From Flectobacillus sp. (GTDB lineage: Bacteria; Bacteroidota; Bacteroidia; Cytophagales; Spirosomataceae): a DNA stretch of 9,749 bases. Both the position numbers and the translations under genes were made by a program. Positions 1-7,261 of the stretch are shown in pieces. The stretch is taken from contig JARXAV010000332.1 in assembly GCA_029865665.1 (NCBI GenBank), forward strand, positions 1-9,749. The letters are read 5' to 3'. The notes beneath the pieces are model-generated. The model worked only from the letters and a program-made list of their open reading frames with translations. It made no database searches and was not told where the DNA came from. How positions within the stretch are numbered: position 1 is the first letter of the stretch; each line of letters starts with the position of its first letter.

Positions 1-3000
1 TTAGTGATTTCATCGAATTACAAGAAGAACTTAGTGGATCTATCTATTTTGACAACTCAACGGAACACAACGCCGTCAAGTTATTATATTCAACAGATGC
101 CTCTGTATATCAAGAAAAACCGATTGCAGTGGCAATTCCTCAAAAAGATTCCGACCTACAATCCTTAGTAAAATTTGCTCGTAAACATCAGCTTACGCTT
201 ATTCCTCGTTCGGCAGGTACATCCCTAGCTGGGCAAGTGGTGGGTAAGGGCATCGTAGTGGATACGTCCAAGTATTTTGGGGCAATTTTGGAAATTAATC
301 AAGAAGAGGGCTGGGTACGTACACAACCTGGTATCATACGAGACGATTTAAATGCTCAATTAAAACCTCTTGGACTGATGTTTGGCCCAGAAACCTCTAC
401 GGCAAGTCGTGCCATGATTGGCGGAATGGTGGGCAATAACTCTTGTGGCTTACACTCCATTGTTTGGGGGGATACTCGTGACAATCTATTGGAAGCAAAA
501 GTAATTCTGAGTGATGGAACTGAAACCATCTTTAAGCCTCTGAGCAAAGCAGAATTCTATCAGAAAGCCCAAGCCAAAGGTACAGAAGGCACCATTTATC
601 GAGAAATTCATAAAATCTTACATAATCCATTTAATCAGGATGCAATCGAGAAAGCATTTCCGAAAAAGGCCCTTACTCGTAGAAATACGGGCTATGCTCT
701 TGATATGCTGGGAGATTGCGAAATTTTCACGGAAGACTCAAGCAAACCGTTCAACTTTTGTAAACTCTTAGCGGGTTCAGAAGGAACGCTTGCTTTTATT
801 ACGGAAGTGAAATTAAAACTGATGCCCTTACCTCCACAAGAAACAGGCTTAGTTTGTATTCACTGTGAGAGTATTATGGATTCGCTTCATGCCAATATCA
901 TTGCCTTGAAGCATCAGCCAATGGCTTCGGAATTGGTAGATAAGTACATTTTGGATTTCACGAAAGGGCATCATGAATATCATAAAAATCGTTTCTTCAT
1001 TGAAGGTGATCCTGCGGCGATTTTAATGGTAGAGTTCATGGCTGAAACGCAAGAGGAAATTACGCTAAAGGCGGAAGCACTCATAAACGATTTGAAAGCA
1101 GCAGGAAATGGCTATGCTTACCCGATTATTAGGGGCGAAGATACCAAACCTGCTTGGGATGTAAGAAAGGCGGGATTGGGACTCATCCGTAATTTACCTG
1201 GCGACATACAACCCGTGAATTTGATTGAAGACTGTGCCGTTTTACCAGAGGATTTACCTAGCTATATTGCAGACCTTCAAGAATTACTCAAAAAGCATCA
1301 GGTAAATGCTTCGTATTATGCCCATGCAGGTGCTGGAGAATTGCACGTTGAGCCAATGATTAACCTCAAAACCGTTGAGGGTAAAAACCTATTCAGAACG
1401 ATTCTGCAAGAAACAGCCGTATTGGTTAAAAAATATGGAGGGTCGTTAAGTGGCGAACACGGAGACGGTCGTTTGAGAGGAGAGTTTATTGGCTTTATGA
1501 TGGGGACAAAAGTGTATGACCTCCTCCATGAAGTAAAAACGATGTTTGACCCAACGGGCATTTTTAATGCGGGTAAAATTGTCAATACGCCCCCCATGAA
1601 CGAATCGCTACGGTATGAGGCGGGTAAAGAAGCGGTAGAGATTAAGACTATTTTTGATTTTTCTGCTCAGGAAGGGATTCTTCGTTTAGCCGAAAAATGT
1701 TCGGGTTCGGGCGATTGTCGCAAGTCGGAAATCACAGGAGGAACCATGTGTCCAAGTTTTATGGCAACTCGTCTGGAAAAAGATACCACCAGGGCCAGAG
1801 CAAATATGCTACGCCAATTCTTGACACAAGACCCAAGCGAGAATAAAAGCGACACCAAAGGCCGTCAAGGCGGAGACGAAGTAAAACATGTCTTAGACCT
1901 TTGTTTATCTTGTAAGGGTTGTAAATCGGAATGCCCATCGAAGGTAGATGTGGCCAAAATGAAAGCTGAGTTTTTACAACATTACTACGATGCCAACGGA
2001 GTTCCGTTCAGAACGAAAGTGATTGCCAACTTTACCAAATCGCAAGAATGGGCTATTAAAGTGCCTGCCTTGTATAATTTCGTGGTTCAAAACAGCTTTA
2101 CTTCTGGAATTGTGAAGAAGTTCTTAGGTTTTGCTCCCGAACGTAGCTTACCCACTGTGGGCAAAACGACCCTTCGTGACTGGCAAATTAATCGTTTAAA
2201 AACACAGGCAAAAAGAGAAAAAAATAGCCTTTATAGCAAAGTCCCTTTGCCAAGTAAAAGTGGTCGTGTGCGAGCTAAAAAAGGAAAAGTATATCTATTC
2301 TGTGATGAATTTACGAATTATAATGATGTAAATTTAGGACAAACGACCATTTTGCTATTGACCTCTTTGGGTTACGAAGTGCATATTCCCGAACACCTTG
2401 AAAGTGGTCGGACGTACTTATCCAAAGGGCTTGTCAGAGAAGCTCAACAAATCGCTATCCGAAATGTACAGTTGCTTTCAGCGGCAATTCAAGACAATTG
2501 CCCTATTATTGGCATTGAACCTTCGGCAATTTTAACCCTTCGTGACGAATATCTTGAATTAGTTCCTCCTGCTCTATTGCACGATGCGGAGCGGATTGCT
2601 GAAAACACCTATCTAATTGATGAGTTTTTAGCCCAAGAAATTGATAAGAAAATAATCACGAAAGAGTTGTTCACGAAAGAAAAGCAGTTAATTAAATTAC
2701 ATGGACATTGTCACCAAAAGGCTCTTTCGTCGTTGGTAGCAACCAAAAAAATTCTTTCTTTGCCCGAAAATTATGAAGTACAACTAATTCCATCAGGTTG
2801 TTGTGGCATGGCGGGTTCATTCGGATACGAAGCTGAACACTATGATGTTTCCATGAAAATTGGTGAACTTGTCCTCTTTCCAACAATTCGTAAGCAAGAC
2901 AACTCAGTTATCATTGCAGCACCAGGAACAAGCTGTCGCCATCAAATAAAAGACGGTACGGGGCGGGTAGCGTTACATCCCGTCGAGATTCTTTGGAATG

Positions 3001-3014
3001 CATTAAGCGACTAA
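1..3014 (+). CDS. FAD-binding / Fe-S oxidoreductase, D-2-hydroxyacid dehydrogenase (YdiJ-like), 5' partial
   Basis: The frame is open to the left edge (first whole codon at 3; 1003 visible residues), so the GTG at 129 is internal and the true start lies just upstream. Visible residues about 20-260 form an FAD-binding domain (PRSAGTSLAGQ at 68-78, RNTGYALD near 227). An FAD-oxidase C-terminal domain follows, with HAGAGELHVEP (His441) and SGEHGDGRLRGEF (His486). Next come ferredoxin-type cysteines (566, 572, 583, then CxxCxxCxxxCP at 634-644) and C-terminal cysteine-rich (CCG) sequence with HGHCHQK (Cys903) and SGCCG (933-934). This order matches YdiJ-type proteins (about 1000 aa), soluble or peripheral enzymes that oxidise a D-2-hydroxyacid such as D-2-hydroxyglutarate or D-lactate through FAD and pass electrons to Fe-S clusters. 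The family is clear from the motifs; the substrate and electron acceptor cannot be read from them. It ends in TAA with no obvious hairpin terminator. Confidence 0.93.
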   Translation, partial: SDFIELQEELSGSIYFDNSTEHNAVKLLYSTDASVYQEKPIAVAIPQKDSDLQSLVKFARKHQLTLIPRSAGTSLAGQVVGKGIVVDTSKYFGAILEINQEEGWVRTQPGIIRDDLNAQLKPLGLMFGPETSTASRAMIGGMVGNNSCGLHSIVWGDTRDNLLEAKVILSDGTETIFKPLSKAEFYQKAQAKGTEGTIYREIHKILHNPFNQDAIEKAFPKKALTRRNTGYALDMLGDCEIFTEDSSKPFNFCKLLAGSEGTLAFITEVKLKLMPLPPQETGLVCIHCESIMDSLHANIIALKHQPMASELVDKYILDFTKGHHEYHKNRFFIEGDPAAILMVEFMAETQEEITLKAEALINDLKAAGNGYAYPIIRGEDTKPAWDVRKAGLGLIRNLPGDIQPVNLIEDCAVLPEDLPSYIADLQELLKKHQVNASYYAHAGAGELHVEPMINLKTVEGKNLFRTILQETAVLVKKYGGSLSGEHGDGRLRGEFIGFMMGTKVYDLLHEVKTMFDPTGIFNAGKIVNTPPMNESLRYEAGKEAVEIKTIFDFSAQEGILRLAEKCSGSGDCRKSEITGGTMCPSFMATRLEKDTTRARANMLRQFLTQDPSENKSDTKGRQGGDEVKHVLDLCLSCKGCKSECPSKVDVAKMKAEFLQHYYDANGVPFRTKVIANFTKSQEWAIKVPALYNFVVQNSFTSGIVKKFLGFAPERSLPTVGKTTLRDWQINRLKTQAKREKNSLYSKVPLPSKSGRVRAKKGKVYLFCDEFTNYNDVNLGQTTILLLTSLGYEVHIPEHLESGRTYLSKGLVREAQQIAIRNVQLLSAAIQDNCPIIGIEPSAILTLRDEYLELVPPALLHDAERIAENTYLIDEFLAQEIDKKIITKELFTKEKQLIKLHGHCHQKALSSLVATKKILSLPENYEVQLIPSGCCGMAGSFGYEAEHYDVSMKIGELVLFPTIRKQDNSVIIAAPGTSCRHQIKDGTGRVALHPVEILWNALSD

Positions 3015-3054
3015 ACCAAGATAATAATTCCTCGAAAAAATATAAAAAAATCGT

Positions 3055-3063
3055 TATCTTTAC
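3055..3063 (+). promoter_or_regulatory. Candidate Bacteroidota -7 element for the WG-repeat gene
   Basis: TATCTTTAC matches the Bacteroidota -7 consensus TAnnTTTG except at the last base. No good TTG -33 element sits at the usual distance; a TCG about 20 bases upstream is the nearest. If used, transcription would start near 3070 and leave a leader of about 165 nt that contains the inverted repeat at 3098-3180. This is only a motif match. Confidence 0.35.
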
Positions 3064-3097
3064 AAATAAGAGACCAATTAACCAATCAAGGTTACGC

Positions 3098-3180
3098 TTA
3101 ACTCCTGTTTTATATTAAAATTTAGACGAAAAGTAATTAATTCTACTTCGGAACTTGATTTTAATAGGAATAGGAGTTAA
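3098..3180 (+). repeat. Long imperfect inverted repeat (hairpin) in the leader of the WG-repeat gene
   Basis: Arms 3098-3122 and 3157-3180 can pair over about 24 positions as RNA. Outer block TTAACTCCT (3098-3106) pairs with AGGAGTTAA (3172-3180). An inner block TATTAAAAT (3113-3121) pairs with ATTTTAATA (3158-3166). The five positions between them pair as two U-A and three G-U, a further G-U closes the inner end, and A3112 is bulged. The 34-nt loop can itself fold (AAGTA 3131-3135 with TACTT 3144-3148, continued by CG/CG across a two-base bulge). A T-rich stretch follows at 3181-3191. It could be a leader RNA structure, an A+T-rich terminator or attenuator, or a decayed repeat element; the sequence does not decide. 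Confidence 0.6.
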
Positions 3181-3235
3181 TTTACTTTTTTGAAATCCCG
3201 ACCCAAAACTACTTATCTCAATTAACACACTAACC

Positions 3236-5377
3236 ATGAGAAAACTATTTACCCTGACATTACTGTTTACTACAGCGACGAGTGTTTTCGCAAATGCAAA
3301 TCCTTCTCGATTAGATTCATCCAGAGTATTTATCGGCAACATGCAAGTTGGTGAACGTATGGAGTCGATGGATATTGCTCGTAAAAACGTCATCTTAACA
3401 CTTCGAAGAGATCTTGAAAGTCTGGAAAAAAATGCTAAAAGCACCATTTTTACAGAACTCAGCAATTTAAGTAAGGAAAACGTAATTAATGCAGATGGAT
3501 ACGCAACGATGCTTGCCAAATTGGACAAGAAATACAAAGCCGATGCCAAAACGATTGAAACCGATAATATTCGGGACATTTTTCAGATAGACCAAAAAAG
3601 CGACATCAAACGTCGTCATTCCAATGTCATCTCGGCACAGTGTTTTAATTCTAAAACAGAGGGTATTTTCTTCAAAATGAAGGACTACTCAAACGACGAA
3701 ATTGTATCATTTCCACTAGAAACACTAAAGGGGAATTCACGCTACGGTTTAGTAGAAAACTATCATCAGGGTTTTGCTCGTATCAAGAAAGACCAAGTGT
3801 TTGGTTTTTTGAACTTTTGTGGAGATGAAATTATCCCATGTCAATACGAAAAAGCCGAAAACTTCAACGACGGGAAAGCACTCGTAAAGAAATTCGACTG
3901 GTATTTCGTTGATATGTATGGCAATGAGAGCGATGCACTAGAAAATGTAATTGATGCTCAAACATTGCGTTCGGGCATTAGCATTGCCAAATTTAAAAAT
4001 GGCAAGATGGCTTTGATTGACAATAGCTATGATGTAAGCAAAAAACCACTATCTGACTTTTTTGATGAAATTAGTAATTTCAATAAGGATTTATTGAGAG
4101 TAAAACAAGGCAAAGGATATGGACTTATTAAATTAGACGGTTCTATCAAAATTGACCCGATTTATGATAATTTAAACCCAGCCGCCGAACATGGTAAATG
4201 GATGATTATCGAACAAAATAAAAAAATGGGTTTAATGGATACCGAAGGAAACATCAAAATTAAACCTTCGTTTAGCCAGATTATGCCATTAGCACTTGAT
4301 CCAAACCTAGGCTTTACGGCTTCGTTAGGTATTGCCAAAGACGAAATGGGAGTTCATTTAGTAGATTTTAACGATCTCCGCACGAGTAAAACCTATCAAA
4401 CCATCGGTGATTTCAATAAGTATGGCCTTGCTCCAATTAAAGATGGTAAATACCTAGGTTTCATTAATACCGACCTTAAAGTAGTTATCGAACCAATCTA
4501 TCGTTCACTTGGTACTTTTAACCAATACGGATTGGTATCAGCTTGTAAAGACGGAGTAAATGGATCGCTTAGATGTGGCTATTTACAAAACGATGGCACA
4601 GAAGTGATTCCATTGAAATTTGATGAGGTAGCTAACTTTAATAAATTAGGCTTAGTCGTGGTTCGTGAGAACGCCAAAAATTGTAGCCTTCCTTCTGGTA
4701 ACTGTAAAGTGGATATGGTCTATGACAAAAGCGGAACACTCGTAATCGGAAAAACCAACGAAGCTGCTCCAATCGGAATTCGTTATGCTACTACTGATAC
4801 CCTTTTTAACAATAGTTATATCGTAATTAAGACTTTTACGCCTACTTCTAACAACGATGAGGAGTTAGAATATAATTTAATTGAGCGTAATTCGTATCAT
4901 CGCATCACCAACACTGGCTATAAATCTATCCGAAAATACGATTCTAATTACTTATTCCCTGTAATGAAGGACGGCAAATGGGGCTTGATTGATACCAGTG
5001 GTAAAGTACTTGCAAAGCCTACTTACAAAGAAATGATGTATTCGACAGAAGGTTTGTATGGCGTAAAATTTGATAATAATAAATACGGTTTCATTGATAA
5101 AAAAGGAAAAGTACAAATTGCATTCGACTATGACGAAGTTCGTCCGTTCAATAATGGTCTTTCGATTGTATCAAAAGGGCCAGGTAAACTAGGCGTGATT
5201 AACCGTTTTAATGCGAAAATTGCTCCCTGTTATTTTACAGAAATCAATATTCTACCTGCTACAAAGCAATTTGAATTGATTGATAATATTGGAAGTAAGT
5301 TCATCCTTAATAGCAATGGCGATTGCGTAACAAACTGTACTCGCTTTGACGAAATCAGAAAACTTGCCAATCAATAA
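3236..5377 (+). CDS. Exported WG-repeat protein
   Basis: This encodes 713 residues starting at ATG. Residues 1-20 form a signal peptide (MRK, a hydrophobic stretch, then Ala-x-Ala-type sites near 19-21), so the protein should leave the cytoplasm. Residues about 25-135 are charged and probably helical. From about 170 to the end there are nine or ten degenerate WG-type repeats with the pattern aromatic-G-x-I-(D/N)-x-x-G-x-x-x-I-x-P-x-(Y/F)-(D/E). Examples begin near residues 189, 295, 331, 407, 447, 582, 617 and 652. Many end in an FN..GL tail (393, 428, 468, 638). The tract near 500-565 is divergent. WG-repeat proteins are thought to be beta-rich binding scaffolds, but their ligands are mostly unknown. 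I see no enzyme motif, no membrane anchor after the signal, and no obvious type IX sorting domain at the C-terminus. It stands alone between a structured leader and its own terminator. Confidence 0.88.
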   Translation: MRKLFTLTLLFTTATSVFANANPSRLDSSRVFIGNMQVGERMESMDIARKNVILTLRRDLESLEKNAKSTIFTELSNLSKENVINADGYATMLAKLDKKYKADAKTIETDNIRDIFQIDQKSDIKRRHSNVISAQCFNSKTEGIFFKMKDYSNDEIVSFPLETLKGNSRYGLVENYHQGFARIKKDQVFGFLNFCGDEIIPCQYEKAENFNDGKALVKKFDWYFVDMYGNESDALENVIDAQTLRSGISIAKFKNGKMALIDNSYDVSKKPLSDFFDEISNFNKDLLRVKQGKGYGLIKLDGSIKIDPIYDNLNPAAEHGKWMIIEQNKKMGLMDTEGNIKIKPSFSQIMPLALDPNLGFTASLGIAKDEMGVHLVDFNDLRTSKTYQTIGDFNKYGLAPIKDGKYLGFINTDLKVVIEPIYRSLGTFNQYGLVSACKDGVNGSLRCGYLQNDGTEVIPLKFDEVANFNKLGLVVVRENAKNCSLPSGNCKVDMVYDKSGTLVIGKTNEAAPIGIRYATTDTLFNNSYIVIKTFTPTSNNDEELEYNLIERNSYHRITNTGYKSIRKYDSNYLFPVMKDGKWGLIDTSGKVLAKPTYKEMMYSTEGLYGVKFDNNKYGFIDKKGKVQIAFDYDEVRPFNNGLSIVSKGPGKLGVINRFNAKIAPCYFTEINILPATKQFELIDNIGSKFILNSNGDCVTNCTRFDEIRKLANQ

Positions 5378-5396
5378 CAGGTTTTTAAATGCTTTT

Positions 5397-5427
5397 TTTG
5401 ATTCCACTGATCCATCTCCTACCTTTG
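5397..5427 (+). promoter_or_regulatory. Near-ideal Bacteroidota promoter for the DUF4286 gene, nested in the preceding terminator
   Basis: TTTG at 5397-5400 is followed by exactly 19 bases and then TACCTTTG at 5420-5427, which fully matches the Bacteroidota TTG-N19-TAnnTTTG arrangement. The predicted start site is about 5432-5436, leaving a leader of roughly 25 nt before the ATG at 5459. The -7 element lies in the loop of the terminator hairpin at 5410-5441, so the two signals overlap. This is a motif-based call without transcript data. Confidence 0.6.
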
Positions 5428-5441
5428 GGGATGGATTTTTT
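5410..5441 (+). terminator. Rho-independent terminator after the WG-repeat gene
   Basis: ATCCATCTCC (5410-5419) pairs with GGGGATGGAT (5427-5436) over 10 positions, one of them G-U. The loop is 7 nt, and the T run 5436-5441 follows directly. It lies 32 bases after the WG-repeat stop codon and 17 bases before the DUF4286 start. Confidence 0.75.
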
Positions 5442-5458
5442 AACATAAACCAGACACG

Positions 5459-5761
5459 ATGTTACTTTATAATACAACATACAGCATAGAATTAGGCAAC
5501 GAAGAAGACTTCTTAGCATGGATGAAAGAAACTCACCTACCTGAAGTAATGGCAACGGAATTACCTTTGGAACATAAAATGTTACAATTATTAACCGAAG
5601 TGGATAATGGAGCGGCTACGTTTTCGGTACAATATATTTTTAATAATCCACGTAAATTAGAAACATTCAGAAATACGTATTTGGATTCTTTTAAAGAGAA
5701 AATTGACGATCGATACAGAGGAAAATATGTTTTCTTTGAAAGTTTATTGAAGGAGGTTTAG
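5459..5761 (+). CDS. DUF4286 family protein
   Basis: A 100-residue protein starting at ATG and ending in TAG. It matches what I know of DUF4286, small Bacteroidota proteins of about 100 aa. The N-terminal strand MLLYNTTYSI is followed by a helix with WMKETHLPEV (Trp21, His26, Pro28), a central strand segment TFSVQYIF (54-61), and a helix ending in a YRGKYVFFESLLKEV-type tail. It has no signal peptide or membrane segment, so it is expected in the cytoplasm; the alternating strand/helix order suggests a small alpha/beta fold (inference). Its function is not known. It appears to be transcribed alone from the promoter at 5397-5427 and is closed by the strong hairpin at 5775-5820. Its TAG stop shows that TAG is a normal terminator in this genome, which bears on the neighbouring interrupted gene. 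Confidence 0.88.
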   Translation: MLLYNTTYSIELGNEEDFLAWMKETHLPEVMATELPLEHKMLQLLTEVDNGAATFSVQYIFNNPRKLETFRNTYLDSFKEKIDDRYRGKYVFFESLLKEV

Positions 5762-5774
5762 GCAGGCAATAGGC

Positions 5775-5820
5775 AAAAAAACGGCCTGAGTTTGGAAGAT
5801 CCAAACTCAGGCCGTTTTTT
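5775..5820. terminator. Strong bidirectional terminator between convergent genes
   Basis: A perfect stem pairs 5776-5796 with 5800-5820, core CGGCCTGAGTTTGGA / TCCAAACTCAGGCCG, around a 3-nt loop. It has an A run (5775-5781) on one side and a T run (5815-5820) on the other, so it reads as an intrinsic terminator on both strands. It serves the DUF4286 gene (stop at 5761) and the minus-strand tlpA-like gene. The TAA of the latter (5819-5821) overlaps the edge of the hairpin. Confidence 0.95.
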
Positions 5821-6433
5821 ATTTTTCCAACAATTGAAGGATGTCATTATAAATCCCGGGGTCACTTGGACGTTTGGCATTTTTATCTACGAACTCCCCT
5901 TTTTTATTCATCAACATATAGCGAGGAATCGATTGGATTTTGAAGAACTTCGCAGCATACGAATCCCATCCTCCTTCAGAATGCAAATTTAAGCCATTGT
6001 CGAGCTTCAGTACTTCCATTCCTTTTTTCCAATTTTCCTCTTTTTCGTCTATCGAAATATATAAGAAAACAATATCTTTCAATTGCTTTTCGGTAAACCT
6101 GCCATGTAAGGTTTTAGAATAAGGAAACTCCTGACGGCATGGGCCACACCACGATGCCCAAAAATCCAAATAGACTACTTTTCCTTTCAAACTAGCTAAA
6201 GAAACAGTATCTCCTTTGATATTTACCGCTCTGAATGACTTCTTATCTTCTTCCTTTTTGGCTAAATCTTCATCTTTTTTAGTCATCACATCGGCACATT
6301 TTTGCTTTACTAAATTGGCCAATTTTTCTGACTGTGGTGTGATGGTAAGTGCCTCAAAAGTATTCCGAACCACAGAAGGCGTAGTGATTTGACATTGTGA
6401 ATCAAGCAGATAAGCCAAAAATAACTGATACGA
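5819..6433 (-). CDS. C-terminal fragment of TlpA-like protein (thioredoxin domain, WCGPC)
   Basis: These are the codons after the TAG. The first possible start is TTG at 6418 (199 residues), but it lies inside the helical middle of the family and has no signal peptide, so it is unlikely to be a genuine start. In the numbering from that TTG, residues about 60-199 are a TlpA/ResA-like thioredoxin domain: LKGKVVYLDFWASWCGPC with Cys91 and Cys94, FLYISIDE, and SIPRYMLMNKKGEFVD with the cis-proline at 165. TlpA/ResA proteins reduce or exchange disulfides in the periplasm, for example during cytochrome c maturation. If this part were made alone it would stay in the cytoplasm and probably not do that job. 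A lysine/glutamate-rich linker (45-60) precedes the domain. Confidence 0.7.
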   Translation of the reverse strand, partial: SYQLFLAYLLDSQCQITTPSVVRNTFEALTITPQSEKLANLVKQKCADVMTKKDEDLAKKEEDKKSFRAVNIKGDTVSLASLKGKVVYLDFWASWCGPCRQEFPYSKTLHGRFTEKQLKDIVFLYISIDEKEENWKKGMEVLKLDNGLNLHSEGGWDSYAAKFFKIQSIPRYMLMNKKGEFVDKNAKRPSDPGIYNDILQLLEK

Positions 6434-7261
6434 CTATACAGGCAAATGTTCTCTAGCAAAACGGTGCTTATCCGTCATTGCCTTTCCCTTGTCAGCATAT
6501 TTCACAAAGTTCTGCTCTTTGGAGTTATAATAAGTCACGTAGTAAATCAAGAAATTTCGGTACGACGACGAAAGTAAAGCCTCATCCGTAATCTTCTTTT
6601 CATCTAGTTCGTCCAACATCGCAGAAGGCAAGGACATCACCACATTTTGTCCCGTATTGGCGTTAGAACGAATAACAGGATATGCTAAAATATACATCCA
6701 ATAGTTCCAGCGAATCTGGTTTTCAAGATAAAGGCGAAAGGACTCCGAAAATTGAGCTTTACCTTCGTAGTTTTTATAGAAAGAAGACTGCTCTTTTTTA
6801 GAATCGAACAAGTTCATTTCCCACACGTCCACGGGAGTCGTTCCCATTTTGGCAAACATGGTTGGAGTAGAATAGTCAACAACAAATTTCTCATAAAAAC
6901 GAGTTAAAAAGGTATTTTCTAAGCTTCTATCGCCCTTCAAAACAACCGATTTAATCAAGTCTTTGGTATCAAAACTAAGGGATACTTTATCCCCTTTTTC
7001 TACATATAAAATGAGCTGTTGTTTTTTCAAACGCAACTCCACTACCGAAGGTTTTTCGATTGCTAAGGAAAACGAAAAAGAAGCTTTATCTTTCGTCAGT
7101 ACCTGTTGTTGTTTTTCGGGCTGAATCCCTAACATCAACGGGTCATAGACCAACACTAAGGTATCGTTTTCCGCTCCTTGAACTGAACCAGAAATTTGAA
7201 TCGACTGTGCTTGAACTCCCCATGAGAACAACAAAAACAGCAATAATACGTGTATTTTCAT
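6434..7261 (-). CDS. N-terminal fragment of TlpA-like protein (signal peptide plus DUF4369-like domain)
   Basis: This is the first 275 codons of the interrupted gene. Residues 1-18 form a Sec signal peptide (MKI, a Leu/Phe-rich core, cleavage likely after VQA before Gln19). Residues about 20-110 are beta-rich (ISGSVQGAENDTLVLVYD; ILYVEKGDKVSLSF), like the DUF4369-type domain that precedes thioredoxin domains in Bacteroidota. Residues about 110-275 are mostly helical with many Tyr, Phe and Trp. There is no CXXC, so alone it would be an exported protein with no redox centre. The start is well supported: ATG directly before the signal peptide, 17 bp after the ung stop. Automatic annotation would probably call it a hypothetical or DUF4369 protein. 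Confidence 0.75.
   Translation of the reverse strand: MKIHVLLLFLLFSWGVQAQSIQISGSVQGAENDTLVLVYDPLMLGIQPEKQQQVLTKDKASFSFSLAIEKPSVVELRLKKQQLILYVEKGDKVSLSFDTKDLIKSVVLKGDRSLENTFLTRFYEKFVVDYSTPTMFAKMGTTPVDVWEMNLFDSKKEQSSFYKNYEGKAQFSESFRLYLENQIRWNYWMYILAYPVIRSNANTGQNVVMSLPSAMLDELDEKKITDEALLSSSYRNFLIYYVTYYNSKEQNFVKYADKGKAMTDKHRFAREHLPV

Larger units (their letters stand above)
5819..7261 (-). pseudogene. TlpA-family thiol:disulfide oxidoreductase gene interrupted by one in-frame TAG
   Basis: Read as one frame from ATG at 7261 to TAA at 5819, this is a 480-position protein with a single TAG at codon 276 (6434-6436). The length and order fit Bacteroidota periplasmic TlpA-like proteins: signal peptide, DUF4369-like beta-rich N-terminal domain, helical middle, C-terminal AhpC/TSA-thioredoxin domain with WCGPC (Cys372, Cys375) and a cis-proline in SIPRY (446). 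Sequence on both sides of the TAG is in the same frame and reads smoothly (…AREHLPV, stop, SYQLFLAYLLDS…), so one base substitution explains the break; there is no frameshift. The two halves are otherwise well kept, implying a recent mutation, a sequencing error or suppression. The gene follows ung by 17 bp in the same direction and ends in the shared hairpin at 5775-5820. Confidence 0.8.

Noticed and set aside
1316..1597. 93-codon minus-strand ORF inside the FAD/Fe-S gene
   Set aside because: It is antisense to conserved FAD-oxidase C-terminal motifs, with no family resemblance and no start context of its own.
3015..3054. Intrinsic terminator directly after the FAD/Fe-S gene
   Set aside because: The sequence is A-rich, but I found no stable stem followed by a T run. 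The nearest hairpin is the leader repeat 84 bases downstream of the stop.
3115..3579. 154-codon minus-strand ORF
   Set aside because: It lies mostly antisense to the start of the WG-repeat gene, whose signal peptide and repeats are convincing. The translation is Leu/Ser-rich with no recognisable family and looks like a frame shadow.
5792..5992. 66-codon plus-strand ORF beginning in the bidirectional terminator
   Set aside because: It starts inside the hairpin and runs antisense to the thioredoxin domain; the protein is not plausible.
6419..6436. Frameshift as the cause of the split tlpA-like gene
   Set aside because: The two halves are in the same frame with only TAG between them, so an indel is not needed.
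6434..6436. Programmed UAG recoding (pyrrolysine or a genome-wide alternative code)
   Set aside because: TAG ends two other genes in the window, no structured element is evident directly after the codon, and the family has no known unusual residue here. A simple nonsense change or error is more economical.
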